DNA of 6,329 nucleotides from an uncultured Collinsella sp. (GCA_900556365.1 USOG01000085.1:1-6329), one strand, 5' to 3'. Positions 1 through 6,183 are shown, numbered from the stretch's first letter. Notes: generated by a model not told the origin, from the letters alone. A program made the numbers and translations.

Positions 1-1
1 G

Positions 2-121
2 GGTGAGCGCGGCCAGCGTCGCGTTGCCACGTACTTCTTGCACGAGCAGATGCTCGCCAACTATCGCGCGCTGTACGACGAGACGGCGCAAGCGTTTGAC
101 CTACCCAGAGAGGGGGAGTAG
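2..121 (+). CDS. pelF: PelF-like glycosyltransferase, C-terminal end (5' part outside window)
   Basis: Only the last 39 codons are present, ending in TAG at 119-121. The visible tail contains RRVATYFLHEQMLANYRALYDE-like residues: an arginine pair, then an aromatic/His/Glu/Gln/Met run and a YRALY motif. This is the usual look of the last helix of GT4-type glycosyltransferases such as PelF. PelF is the cytosolic enzyme that polymerises the Pel polysaccharide from UDP-sugars and works with the membrane protein PelG. The assignment rests mainly on the next gene, a clear PelG, because pelF directly precedes pelG in known pel operons. The stop lies 3 bases before the pelG start, so the two are co-transcribed. 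The catalytic domains are outside the window. Another GT4 enzyme is possible but less likely. Confidence 0.75.
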   Translation, partial: GERGQRRVATYFLHEQMLANYRALYDETAQAFDLPREGE

Positions 122-124
122 CCG

Positions 125-1669
125 GTGGCCGGAATCGGTTTTGAGCTCAAGCGCCTGTTTAGGCGCAAGGGTCTGTTTGCCACGATGCGCGCCTATGGCT
201 ACGCCGGCATTGTGTGCACGGGCCCCATGCTGCTGGGCGTGCTGCTCCAGGTGGGTATCTTGGTGCTGTGCGGTCTGTGGGGTGTGGGCCGTGCCAACCA
301 AGATCTGCTGGTGTGCATGGTGACCTATACGCTGCTGGCGTCGCTCACGCTCACGAGTTTTTTCTCTATGCCGGTCACGCGCTTTTTGGCCGATATGCTT
401 TTTGCTGAGCGCGAGGATGAGATCCTGCCTTCGTTTTGGGGATCTAATGCCATCATGCTCGTTGTGGGCACGGTGCTCTACGGCGTCTTTTTGCTGTTCT
501 CGGGCGCCACGCTGCTACAGGGGCTGCTGTGCCTGTGGCTGTTCAACATTATGATCGTCAATTGGAACGGCATGAGCTATCTCACCGCTATTAAGGATTA
601 CCGCGGTATCCTATGCAGCTTTGCGGCTGCCATTGGCGTGGCGTGCCTGTGCGCCCTGGCCGCGCTGGCGCTTGGTCTGCCGCCGGTCGAGGGCCTTTTG
701 GCGTCAATTGCTCTGGGCTATGGCGTCATGCTCGCCTGGGACGTGGTACTGCTGTACCGGTTTTTTCCGCAGAGCGAACGCAGCCCCTGGCTCTTTTTAC
801 GGTGGCTTGATCAGTTTATGCCGTTGGCGCTCACGGGCTTGTTTACCAACCTGGGCCTCTTTGCGCACTTGGTGATAATTTGGGCCGGTCCCATTGGCGT
901 GCAGGTCAAGGGCTTGTTTTATGGTGCGCCCTACCACGATGTGCCGGCGCTCATCGCGTTTTTGACGATCCTGGTCACGTCCGTCAACTTTGTGGTCTCG
1001 GTCGAGGTCAACTTTTATCCGCGCTACCGCGACTACTACAGCCTGTTCAACGACGGTGGCGTGGTGGGCGACATTGTGGTGGCCGAGGAGGAAATGCTTG
1101 CCACGCTCAACCGAGAACTGCGGTTTTGTGCGCTCAAACAACTGTTTGTGACGGCGGCGGTCATCTCGCTCGAGACCACAGTGCTCTCGGCCCTACCGTT
1201 GGGCTTTAACAACCTGATGCACGGGTATTTTCGCACGTTGTGCGTGGGCTACGGCCTGTATGCCGTGGGCAATACGGTGTTGCTCATCTTGCTGTACTTT
1301 ACCGACTATAAGGGGGCCGTGCTGGCTTCGGGCCTGTTTGCCGGTGTGGCCGGGCTGGCGACTGCCGTTTCTCTGCTCTTGCCGCAGCAGTTTTACGGCT
1401 TTGGCTTTTTGTTGGGTGCAGCGGTGTTTTTTATCGTGGCGCTGCTGCGGCTCGATACCTATACCGCCAACTTGCCGTATCGTATCCTGAGCCAGCAGCC
1501 CATTGTGGCGACCGACAAAACGGGCTGGTTTACCGAACTTGGACGGGTGCTCGACCGTGTTGAGCAACGCTACGAGGACAAGCGCGTGGGCGGTGAGCCG
1601 CGCAGTGCGTTTGAACGTATGGTGGTTCGCCTGTACCAAAAACATTGGGGAGGTTCTGATGATCGATAA
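125..1669 (+). CDS. pelG: PelG-like polysaccharide transporter, MOP/MATE-type membrane protein
   Basis: This 514-residue integral membrane protein starts with GTG at 125. An AGGGGGAG ribosome site at 111-118 lies 6 bases upstream, overlapping the end of the preceding gene. The N-terminus MAGIGFELKRLF is characteristic of PelG. About a dozen hydrophobic segments follow (for example near residues 26-52, 62-80, 108-128, 165-184, 188-211, 233-253, 274-292, 341-358, 370-392, 397-419 and 424-441). A charged, aromatic loop at 293-305 (VEVNFYPRYRDYY) is the kind of conserved loop seen in PelG proteins. PelG belongs to the multidrug/oligosaccharidyl-lipid/polysaccharide exporter superfamily and acts with PelF, and in Gram-negatives with PelD/PelE, in synthesis and transport of the polymer across the cytoplasmic membrane. 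A soluble charged tail of about 70 residues follows the last membrane segment, so the protein is somewhat longer than the roughly 456-residue Pseudomonas PelG. The end overlaps the next gene by 11 bases. Confidence 0.9.
   Translation: MAGIGFELKRLFRRKGLFATMRAYGYAGIVCTGPMLLGVLLQVGILVLCGLWGVGRANQDLLVCMVTYTLLASLTLTSFFSMPVTRFLADMLFAEREDEILPSFWGSNAIMLVVGTVLYGVFLLFSGATLLQGLLCLWLFNIMIVNWNGMSYLTAIKDYRGILCSFAAAIGVACLCALAALALGLPPVEGLLASIALGYGVMLAWDVVLLYRFFPQSERSPWLFLRWLDQFMPLALTGLFTNLGLFAHLVIIWAGPIGVQVKGLFYGAPYHDVPALIAFLTILVTSVNFVVSVEVNFYPRYRDYYSLFNDGGVVGDIVVAEEEMLATLNRELRFCALKQLFVTAAVISLETTVLSALPLGFNNLMHGYFRTLCVGYGLYAVGNTVLLILLYFTDYKGAVLASGLFAGVAGLATAVSLLLPQQFYGFGFLLGAAVFFIVALLRLDTYTANLPYRILSQQPIVATDKTGWFTELGRVLDRVEQRYEDKRVGGEPRSAFERMVVRLYQKHWGGSDDR
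1647..1653 (+). promoter_or_regulatory. Ribosome binding site deciding the CotH-family start
   Basis: GGGGAGG lies inside the end of pelG, 5 bases before the ATG at 1659. It fixes the start there. An in-frame upstream extension from about 1503 lies wholly within pelG, and the next in-frame ATG (1674) is 20 bases from this site. Confidence 0.75.
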
Positions 1670-3428
1670 GTTGATGTCTCGCCGCTGCCTGATCGAGGCG
1701 GCTGCCGGCGCGCTGTTGCTTTCGGGCTGCTCGTCTCAGGACGAATCCTCGACTAAAAAGGTCAAAAAGCAGGACAAGATTAAAAAGGCCGAGGCCTCCG
1801 ACCAGTCCAAGCACCTTCGCGATAAGGACGAGCTGTACGAGGTCTACGACGACTCGGGCATTGTGACCATGTACCTGACGGTCTCGCGCGGTAACAGCTC
1901 CGAGAACACCGACCACAGCTGGGCCGAGATCAATACGTACTCGGTGTATGACTATGCCGACATGGCCGTGACGCGCTATCAGGTTATGGGCCTGCTGCAG
2001 CCGGGCGACGAAGACGGCCCGGTGGCCGGCGAGGTTGGCTATGGCGATGAAGCGCCCAATGCCACTGTGCAGGTGCGCGGTCAGACTTCGAGCATGAACT
2101 CGCAAAAGAATTACAAGGTGGAGCTCAAAAAAGGAAAAGGTACCTGGCGCCAGCAGCGTGCGATTGCGCTCAACAAGCACATGGGCGAGGGTATGCGTTT
2201 TCGCAACAAGATGGCCTATGACCTTATCCGCGGGATTCCCCAGATGATGGGCCTGCGCACGCAGTTTGTGCATCTGTGGGTGTGCGACCAGACCGAAAAG
2301 TCCAACGATACCTTTGAGGACTACGGCCTGTTTACGCAGGTGGAGCAGCTCAACAAGACGGCGCTTAAGGCACATGGTCTGGATAAGAGCGGGCACCTGT
2401 ACAAGGTGAACAGCTTTGATTTCCATCGCTACGAGGACACCATTAAGCTTGCCGACGATCCCGACTACAACCAGGCAAGCTTTGAAGGCATGCTTGAGAT
2501 TAAGGGCGATACGGACCACACCAAGCTCATCGAGATGCTCGATGCGCTCAACGACGAATCGCAAAAGATCGATGACGTGCTCGACACCTACTTTGATACC
2601 GAGAACCTGGTCTATTGGTTGGCGTTTCAGATCCTGACGGGCAACTGCGATACGCAGAACCGCAACTGCTATCTGTACAGCCCTCTCAACTCAAATACCT
2701 GGTACTTTTTGGATTGGGATAACGACGGTATGCTGCGTAAGCTGGAGCTTTCTCTTACCGGGTTTTCGGACTACGCGAGCTGGGAGCGCGGCGCAAGCAA
2801 CTACTGGGGCAACGTGCTGTTTAACCGCGCGTTGCGCAGCAAGTCGTTCCGCAGCGAACTCGACCGTGCCGTCAAGGACTTGCGCTCGTATTTGACCGAG
2901 ACTCGCCTAACCAAGATGATCAAGCACTACCGCGAGGTGACTGAATCCCTGGTCTTTGCTTCGCCCGATATCGACAATCTGCCTGTCACCAAGGACCAAT
3001 ATGAGCAGATCGCTGCGGCGATTCCCTCCGAGATCGAGGAGAACTACAAGAGCTTTCGCGAGAGTTTTAAAAAGCCCATGCCGTTCTACATCGGCGTGCC
3101 GCAGATCGATAACGGCAAACTGCGCATTAACTGGGATGCGTCCTACGATTTTGAGGCGCGCGACATTCGCTACACCGTTGAGCTTGCGCGCGACTATGCC
3201 ATAAGCGACGTGGTCTTTAAGGCCGAGGATGTGCTGCTTCCCGAGGTGACCTGCGATGCGCCCGATACCGGCCAGTATTTTGTGCGCGTGCGTGCCACCA
3301 ACTCCGACGGCTATACGCAAGATGCGTTTGACTACTATGTGACCGACGACGGCAAGCACTACGGCATGAAGTGTTTTTACGTGCAAGACGGCGGTAAGGT
3401 CGTGGAGGATACGTATGAGGAGGGCTAG
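1659..3428 (+). CDS. CotH kinase-family lipoprotein
   Basis: This is a 589-residue protein. Residues 1-24 form a lipoprotein signal with lipobox LLSGC, so Cys24 would be lipidated and the protein anchored outside the cytoplasmic membrane. The motif SRRCLI at 7-12 also fits a twin-arginine signal. A Lys/Glu/Ser-rich linker (25-58) precedes the CotH domain (about 65-430). Visible family landmarks are RGQTS at 140-144 with K150/Y152 (the conserved RGxxS...K.Y region), EDYGLFTQVEQ at 220-230, NCDTQNRN at 329-336 (Asp331 is the likely catalytic-loop aspartate) and FLDWDNDG at 350-357 (Asp352/Asp354 likely bind metal). CotH of Bacillus spores is an atypical kinase that phosphorylates coat proteins. 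Other CotH proteins occur beside polysaccharide genes with unknown substrates. Residues about 475-565 look beta-rich and fibronectin III-like. The gene overlaps pelG by 11 bases and the next gene by 14. A role in modifying or attaching the Pel-like matrix is inference. Confidence 0.85.
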   Translation: MIDKLMSRRCLIEAAAGALLLSGCSSQDESSTKKVKKQDKIKKAEASDQSKHLRDKDELYEVYDDSGIVTMYLTVSRGNSSENTDHSWAEINTYSVYDYADMAVTRYQVMGLLQPGDEDGPVAGEVGYGDEAPNATVQVRGQTSSMNSQKNYKVELKKGKGTWRQQRAIALNKHMGEGMRFRNKMAYDLIRGIPQMMGLRTQFVHLWVCDQTEKSNDTFEDYGLFTQVEQLNKTALKAHGLDKSGHLYKVNSFDFHRYEDTIKLADDPDYNQASFEGMLEIKGDTDHTKLIEMLDALNDESQKIDDVLDTYFDTENLVYWLAFQILTGNCDTQNRNCYLYSPLNSNTWYFLDWDNDGMLRKLELSLTGFSDYASWERGASNYWGNVLFNRALRSKSFRSELDRAVKDLRSYLTETRLTKMIKHYREVTESLVFASPDIDNLPVTKDQYEQIAAAIPSEIEENYKSFRESFKKPMPFYIGVPQIDNGKLRINWDASYDFEARDIRYTVELARDYAISDVVFKAEDVLLPEVTCDAPDTGQYFVRVRATNSDGYTQDAFDYYVTDDGKHYGMKCFYVQDGGKVVEDTYEEG

Positions 3429-4206
3429 CGCGCTGCTTGAGCGCCTGGCGGCACCGCCTGTGCGTGCCACGCAGGAGCGTTACCGCCACGAGCTCAAATA
3501 TCTCATTAACGAGGGCGAGCACTCCGCGCTTGCCTGTCGCATGGCGCCGGTGTTTAAGCTGGACAAGCATGCGCGGGCGGGCGGTTACACTATTCGCAGC
3601 CTGTATTTTGACGACTACTGCAACTCGGCCTACGAGGAAAAAGACGCCGGCATTCTCATGCGCAAAAAGTATCGCGTACGCATCTATAACGGCAGCGACA
3701 AGGTGATTAAGCTCGAGCGAAAAAAGAAGTACGGTAGCTGGATTTACAAGGAGGATGCGCCGCTCACGCGCGGCGAGTTTGAGCAGATCCTGGCCGGCGA
3801 CTACGACTTTTTGCTGAGGAGCCCCTATCCGCTCTGCCGCGAGTTCTACATCGAGTGTATCTGCAACATGATGCGCCCGCGGACCATCGTGGACTACGAG
3901 CGCGAGCCGTGGGTGATGGATGAGGGCACCGTGCGCATCACGTTTGACATGAACGTGCGTGCCGCGGTGGGAAGCTTCGATATCTTTGACGCGACGCTGC
4001 CCGCGCTGCCGGTCCTGGAGCCCGGCAAGCTGGTGATGGAGGTCAAGTTTACGGAGTTTTGCCCGCAGCTGGTGCGTGATATGGTGCCGCCGGGAGCGGC
4101 CGAGCTTACGGCGGTCTCCAAGTACTGTCTGTGTTACGAAAAGACCGCCTACCTGCGCGGATTTAATTACTGGGAATCGGATTTTGAGAACCGAGGGGAT
4201 ATTTAG
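3415..4206 (+). CDS. VTC-domain protein, polyphosphate polymerase fold
   Basis: This 263-residue protein, with no signal peptide or membrane segment, is predicted to be cytoplasmic. It matches the VTC domain, the catalytic triphosphate-tunnel fold of yeast Vtc4, which makes polyphosphate from ATP. The expected basic tunnel strands are present in order: RHELKYLI (E26, K28), IRSLYFD (R61), RKKYRVRIY (R87, R89), IKLERKKK (K99, E101, K103), IVDYERE (160-164), VRITFD (R174), KLVMEVKF (E209, K211) and VSKY (K236). No tunnel position looks lost. The length is that of a stand-alone bacterial VTC domain, without the SPX domain of the yeast proteins. The ATG at 3415 has GGAGG at 3404-3408, 6 bases upstream, and overlaps the end of the CotH-family gene by 14 bases, suggesting translational coupling. 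The neighbouring DUF4956 membrane protein is the probable partner. Its actual product (polyphosphate or another phosphoryl transfer) is not shown by sequence. Confidence 0.87.
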   Translation: MRRASALLERLAAPPVRATQERYRHELKYLINEGEHSALACRMAPVFKLDKHARAGGYTIRSLYFDDYCNSAYEEKDAGILMRKKYRVRIYNGSDKVIKLERKKKYGSWIYKEDAPLTRGEFEQILAGDYDFLLRSPYPLCREFYIECICNMMRPRTIVDYEREPWVMDEGTVRITFDMNVRAAVGSFDIFDATLPALPVLEPGKLVMEVKFTEFCPQLVRDMVPPGAAELTAVSKYCLCYEKTAYLRGFNYWESDFENRGDI

Positions 4207-4209
4207 ACC

Positions 4210-4875
4210 ATGAGCACCAGGGACTTTTTTAAGAACTCCGTCTTGGAGGCGTTTGGCCAGGTCGACCCTGCCAAGATTGGCCTGTCGCTGCTCGTGGCGC
4301 TCGCCATGGGCATCCTGATCTATTACGTGTACAAGCGCTTTTTTACCGGCGTGGTGTATTCGCGCAGCTTTGCCGTGACACTCGTGGGCATGTGCGTGCT
4401 TACCTGCATGGTCACGCTCGCGATCTCGACGAACGTGGTCATCTCGCTCGGTATGGTCGGTGCTCTGTCTATCGTCCGCTACCGTACAGCGGTCAAGGAC
4501 CCGCTCGACCTGCTGTATCTTTTTTGGGCCATTACCACAGGCATTACGGCAGGCGCCGGCATGTACGCGCTCGTGGGGCTTACGGCAGTGGTGATTGTGG
4601 TGATGATTGCCGGCTTTGCGAGCCACCAGGACAAGGCGCGCGTGTACATGATGGTCATCCACTACACGGGCCAGACCGCCGGCGACGATATCGTGCGTGC
4701 ATTTGGGCGCACCAAGTTTACGGTGAAGTCCAAGACCATGCGCGGTGACAAGGTCGAGATGGCCGTGGAGGTGTTCTCGGACGGCGTTGACATGCCCTAT
4801 GCGGACGCCATTCGCGCGCTCGATGGCGTGGAGGACCTGACGCTCATCCAGTACAACGGCGAGTACCACGGCTAA
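4210..4875 (+). CDS. DUF4956 family multi-pass membrane protein
   Basis: This 221-residue protein has about four membrane segments (roughly 22-41, 53-72, 76-89 continuing to a charged RYR turn, and 101-137 as one or two helices), followed by a soluble C-terminal domain (about 143-221). It matches the DUF4956 family, whose function is unknown and whose members are commonly found beside VTC-domain genes. The SLGMVGALSIVRYRTAVKD stretch (79-97) with Arg90 and Arg92, then a Gly/Ala-rich helix ITAGAGMY (112-119), is the most conserved-looking part. It resembles the core of MgtC/SapB membrane proteins, and the C-terminal domain could be ACT/ferredoxin-like. The ATG lies 3 bases after the VTC stop. 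A GAGGGG at 4193-4198 sits 11 bases upstream, a rather long spacing. It is the last gene of the operon and is followed by a hairpin. A role as membrane anchor or conduit for the VTC enzyme is inferred. Confidence 0.82.
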   Translation: MSTRDFFKNSVLEAFGQVDPAKIGLSLLVALAMGILIYYVYKRFFTGVVYSRSFAVTLVGMCVLTCMVTLAISTNVVISLGMVGALSIVRYRTAVKDPLDLLYLFWAITTGITAGAGMYALVGLTAVVIVVMIAGFASHQDKARVYMMVIHYTGQTAGDDIVRAFGRTKFTVKSKTMRGDKVEMAVEVFSDGVDMPYADAIRALDGVEDLTLIQYNGEYHG

Positions 4876-4881
4876 CTTTGT

Positions 4882-4905
4882 TCCGGCGTTTTAACAAACG
4901 CCGGA
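4882..4905 (+). terminator. Hairpin at operon end, possible terminator without U-tract
   Basis: TCCGGCGTTT (4882-4891) and AAACGCCGGA (4896-4905) form a perfect 10-bp stem with a TAAC loop, 6 bases after the DUF4956 stop codon. Its position fits transcript termination or 3'-end protection for the exopolysaccharide operon. No run of T follows on the + strand (CCGCTTGACG), nor on the - strand, so a standard intrinsic terminator is not proven. Confidence 0.5.
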
Positions 4906-4912
4906 CCGCTTG

Positions 4913-5029
4913 ACGCTGCGCGGGCATCTGCCGGGCGATCTGCCGCTCAAACCGTCGCTCGCGTACATAAAGTACGCTTCGCTCCTCTTTCGCGGCACCT
5001 CGCCACGGCAGCTGCCCGCTCGCTGGCGT
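4913..5029. repeat. Large imperfect palindrome, REP/MITE-like extragenic element
   Basis: The two arms pair over most of their length around a short centre. GCGTAC (4961-4966) pairs with GTACGC (4972-4977) across an ATAAA loop. TGCCGC (4941-4946) pairs with GCGGCA (4992-4997), and GGCGA (4934-4938) with TCGCC (5000-5004). CTGCCG (4928-4933) pairs with CGGCAG (5006-5011), and CGGGCA (4921-4926) with TGCCCG (5013-5018). ACGC (4913-4916) pairs with GCGT (5026-5029). The outer block, 4921-4938 with 5000-5018, has only one mismatch and one bulge. No gene is supported here. The structure is typical of an extragenic repeat that could fold in RNA of either strand. Whether it recurs in the genome cannot be seen from one copy. 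Confidence 0.6.
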
Positions 5030-5052
5030 ATGCTCGACCTGGGTGGGCCGAT

Positions 5053-5083
5053 TTGGTTCGTATGCCGTCTTCACGGGTATCAT
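5053..5083 (+). promoter_or_regulatory. Candidate promoter of the LacI-family gene
   Basis: TATCAT at 5078-5083 matches five of six bases of a -10 box. TTGGTT at 5053-5058 is a weak -35, with a spacer of 19 bases that is longer than ideal. The operator-like palindrome at 5086-5099 falls right at the expected transcription start, which supports the placement. The assignment is tentative. Confidence 0.35.
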
Positions 5084-5085
5084 GG

Positions 5086-5099
5086 TGAAAGCGATTTCA
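5086..5099. promoter_or_regulatory. LacI-type operator in front of the repressor gene
   Basis: TGAAAGCGATTTCA is a CG-centred palindrome (TGAAA/TTTCA arms) that differs in two positions from the two operators at 6184-6197 and 6210-6223. Its place between the candidate -10 box and the repressor start fits autorepression. It also fits the catabolite-response consensus TGWAANCGNTNWCA, so a CcpA-like regulator is an alternative binder. Confidence 0.6.
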
Positions 5100-5104
5100 A
5101 TGAC

Positions 5105-5109
5105 AGGGG
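5105..5109 (+). promoter_or_regulatory. Ribosome binding site for the LacI-family gene
   Basis: AGGGG lies 5 bases before GTG 5115, 14 bases before ATG 5124, and downstream of the ATGs at 5082 and 5100. It therefore favours GTG 5115 as the start. Confidence 0.5.
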
Positions 5110-5114
5110 TGCTC

Positions 5115-6095
5115 GTGGTAAAGATGAAAGATGTGGCCGAGCTTGCGGGCGTTTCGAGCGCCGCCGTCTCGCGCTACCTCAACGGTGGATATATCTCGGC
5201 GGACAAGGCCGAGCGCATAAAGCAGGCAATCGAGTTGACCGGATACGTGCGATCCAGCCAGGCTCGCGCGCTGCGCACCGGTTCCACCAAGCTCATCGGC
5301 GTCATCGTGCCTAAGATCAACTCGGAATCCGTGAGCCGCATTACCGCTGGCATTGGCCAGGTGCTCGGTCGCCGTGGCTACCAGATGCTGCTTGCCAACA
5401 CCGACAATGCGCCCGATCGCGAGCTCGAATACCTCGATTTATTCCAAAACCATCCGGTTGATGGCATTGTGCTGGTGGCAACCATGATCACCGACGAGCA
5501 CCGTCGGGCGATTGACTCGTGCCGCGTGCCCATTGTGCTGATCGGTCAGCATGTCGAGGGCGCGGCGTGTGTCTATCACGACGATTACGAGGCTGCCTTT
5601 GAGCTGGGCCGTGCGCTTGCGGGTCGCGTGGACGGCAAGATCGCCTACATTGGAGTTTCCGAAGAGGACCGCGCGGCCGGTTTCGACCGTCGTCGCGGTT
5701 TTGAGGCCGGCTTGCGCGCCGCGGGCGCGGTGCTTGATCCGAGCCTGATTCGCCAGGGGTCATTTACGCTCGACTCGGGCTATCGCGCTGCGCGCGAACT
5801 GCTCTCCGTCGATCCCGATGTTTCGTTTATCGCGTGCGCGACCGACACTATGGCGGCCGGCGCCCTGCGCGCTTTTGACGAGCTGCGCGGCGTGGGCGAG
5901 GGCGTGCGTCGCGTGAGCGGTTTTGGCGACAACGCGTTTTTGCGCGCGCTGACGGGCGGCATTCCCACCGTGCATTATGGCTACCTGACCAGTGGCGTCG
6001 AGGCGACCAATATGCTGCTCGACGCGCTCGATGGCGAGGAGGGGGAGAGCGGCCTGCGGACGCTCAAACTTGGACATCAGCTCATGAATGTCTAG
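5115..6095 (+). CDS. LacI-family transcriptional repressor, probably of sugar (sucrose) uptake
   Basis: This is a 326-residue protein of normal LacI length. Residues 4-23 form the helix-turn-helix (KDVAELAGVSSAAVSRYLNG), followed by the hinge region with QARALR. The periplasmic-binding-protein-like effector domain starts at about 60 with LIGVIVPKI. The motifs RELEYL, VDGIVLVAT, a central HDDYEAA segment and TVHYGYLTSG resemble repressors found next to sucrose PTS genes in Firmicutes (ScrR type). The neighbouring PTS enzyme II gene supports a sugar effector, but sucrose itself is not proven. GTG 5115 is preferred because of the ribosome site at 5105-5109. ATG 5100 and ATG 5124 remain possible. 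ATG 5082 would overlap the candidate -10 box and place the operator inside the coding region. It probably represses its own gene and the PTS gene through the three similar operators in this region. Confidence 0.88.
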   Translation: MVKMKDVAELAGVSSAAVSRYLNGGYISADKAERIKQAIELTGYVRSSQARALRTGSTKLIGVIVPKINSESVSRITAGIGQVLGRRGYQMLLANTDNAPDRELEYLDLFQNHPVDGIVLVATMITDEHRRAIDSCRVPIVLIGQHVEGAACVYHDDYEAAFELGRALAGRVDGKIAYIGVSEEDRAAGFDRRRGFEAGLRAAGAVLDPSLIRQGSFTLDSGYRAARELLSVDPDVSFIACATDTMAAGALRAFDELRGVGEGVRRVSGFGDNAFLRALTGGIPTVHYGYLTSGVEATNMLLDALDGEEGESGLRTLKLGHQLMNV

Positions 6096-6144
6096 TCCTT
6101 GGACGCGTCTGCCTGCCTTTGAGTCCCCAGTTTTTGTCTCAAAA

Positions 6145-6177
6145 CTACCATTCGCCGGCTTTTTCCTACCGTTCACC
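6145..6177. repeat. Short direct repeat upstream of the PTS promoter
   Basis: CTACCATTCGCC (6145-6156) and CTACCGTTCACC (6166-6177) match at 10 of 12 positions and start 21 bp apart, two helical turns. They lie just upstream of the operator pair and could be a binding site for a second regulator, or chance. Confidence 0.25.
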
Positions 6178-6183
6178 CTACTG

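Noticed and set aside
3..323. Open frame of 106 codons across the pelF-pelG junction
   Set aside because: It is out of frame with both genes, its Cys/Arg/Trp-rich sequence has no family resemblance, and it covers the pelG N-terminus.
1503..1658. N-terminal extension of the CotH-family protein inside pelG
   Set aside because: It would overlap pelG by more than 150 bases and hide the lipoprotein signal. The ribosome site at 1647-1653 supports ATG 1659.
1530..2564. Minus-strand open frame (344 codons) opposite the pelG end and CotH-family gene
   Set aside because: It has low-complexity His/Val/Leu/Arg composition and no domain, and it lies across two real genes on the other strand.
3217..4869. 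Long minus-strand open frame (550 codons) opposite the VTC and DUF4956 genes
   Set aside because: It is a shadow of high-GC codon bias: rich in His, Arg and Val, with no recognisable domain, and antisense to two well-supported genes.
5043..5114. Upstream starts (GTG 5043, ATG 5082) for the LacI-family gene
   Set aside because: The added residues are not seen before the helix-turn-helix in LacI proteins. The region carries a candidate promoter and an operator, which argues for non-coding DNA.
4910..5314. Open frame of 134 codons over the palindrome and repressor start
   Set aside because: It consists of the palindromic element and an out-of-frame reading of the repressor, with no ribosome site or recognisable domain.
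6118..6146. Overlapping weak hairpins TTTGAG/CTCAAA and AGTTTT/AAAACT after the repressor gene, considered as a terminator
   Set aside because: The stems are only 6 bp, AT-rich and mutually exclusive, and no T run follows on either strand.
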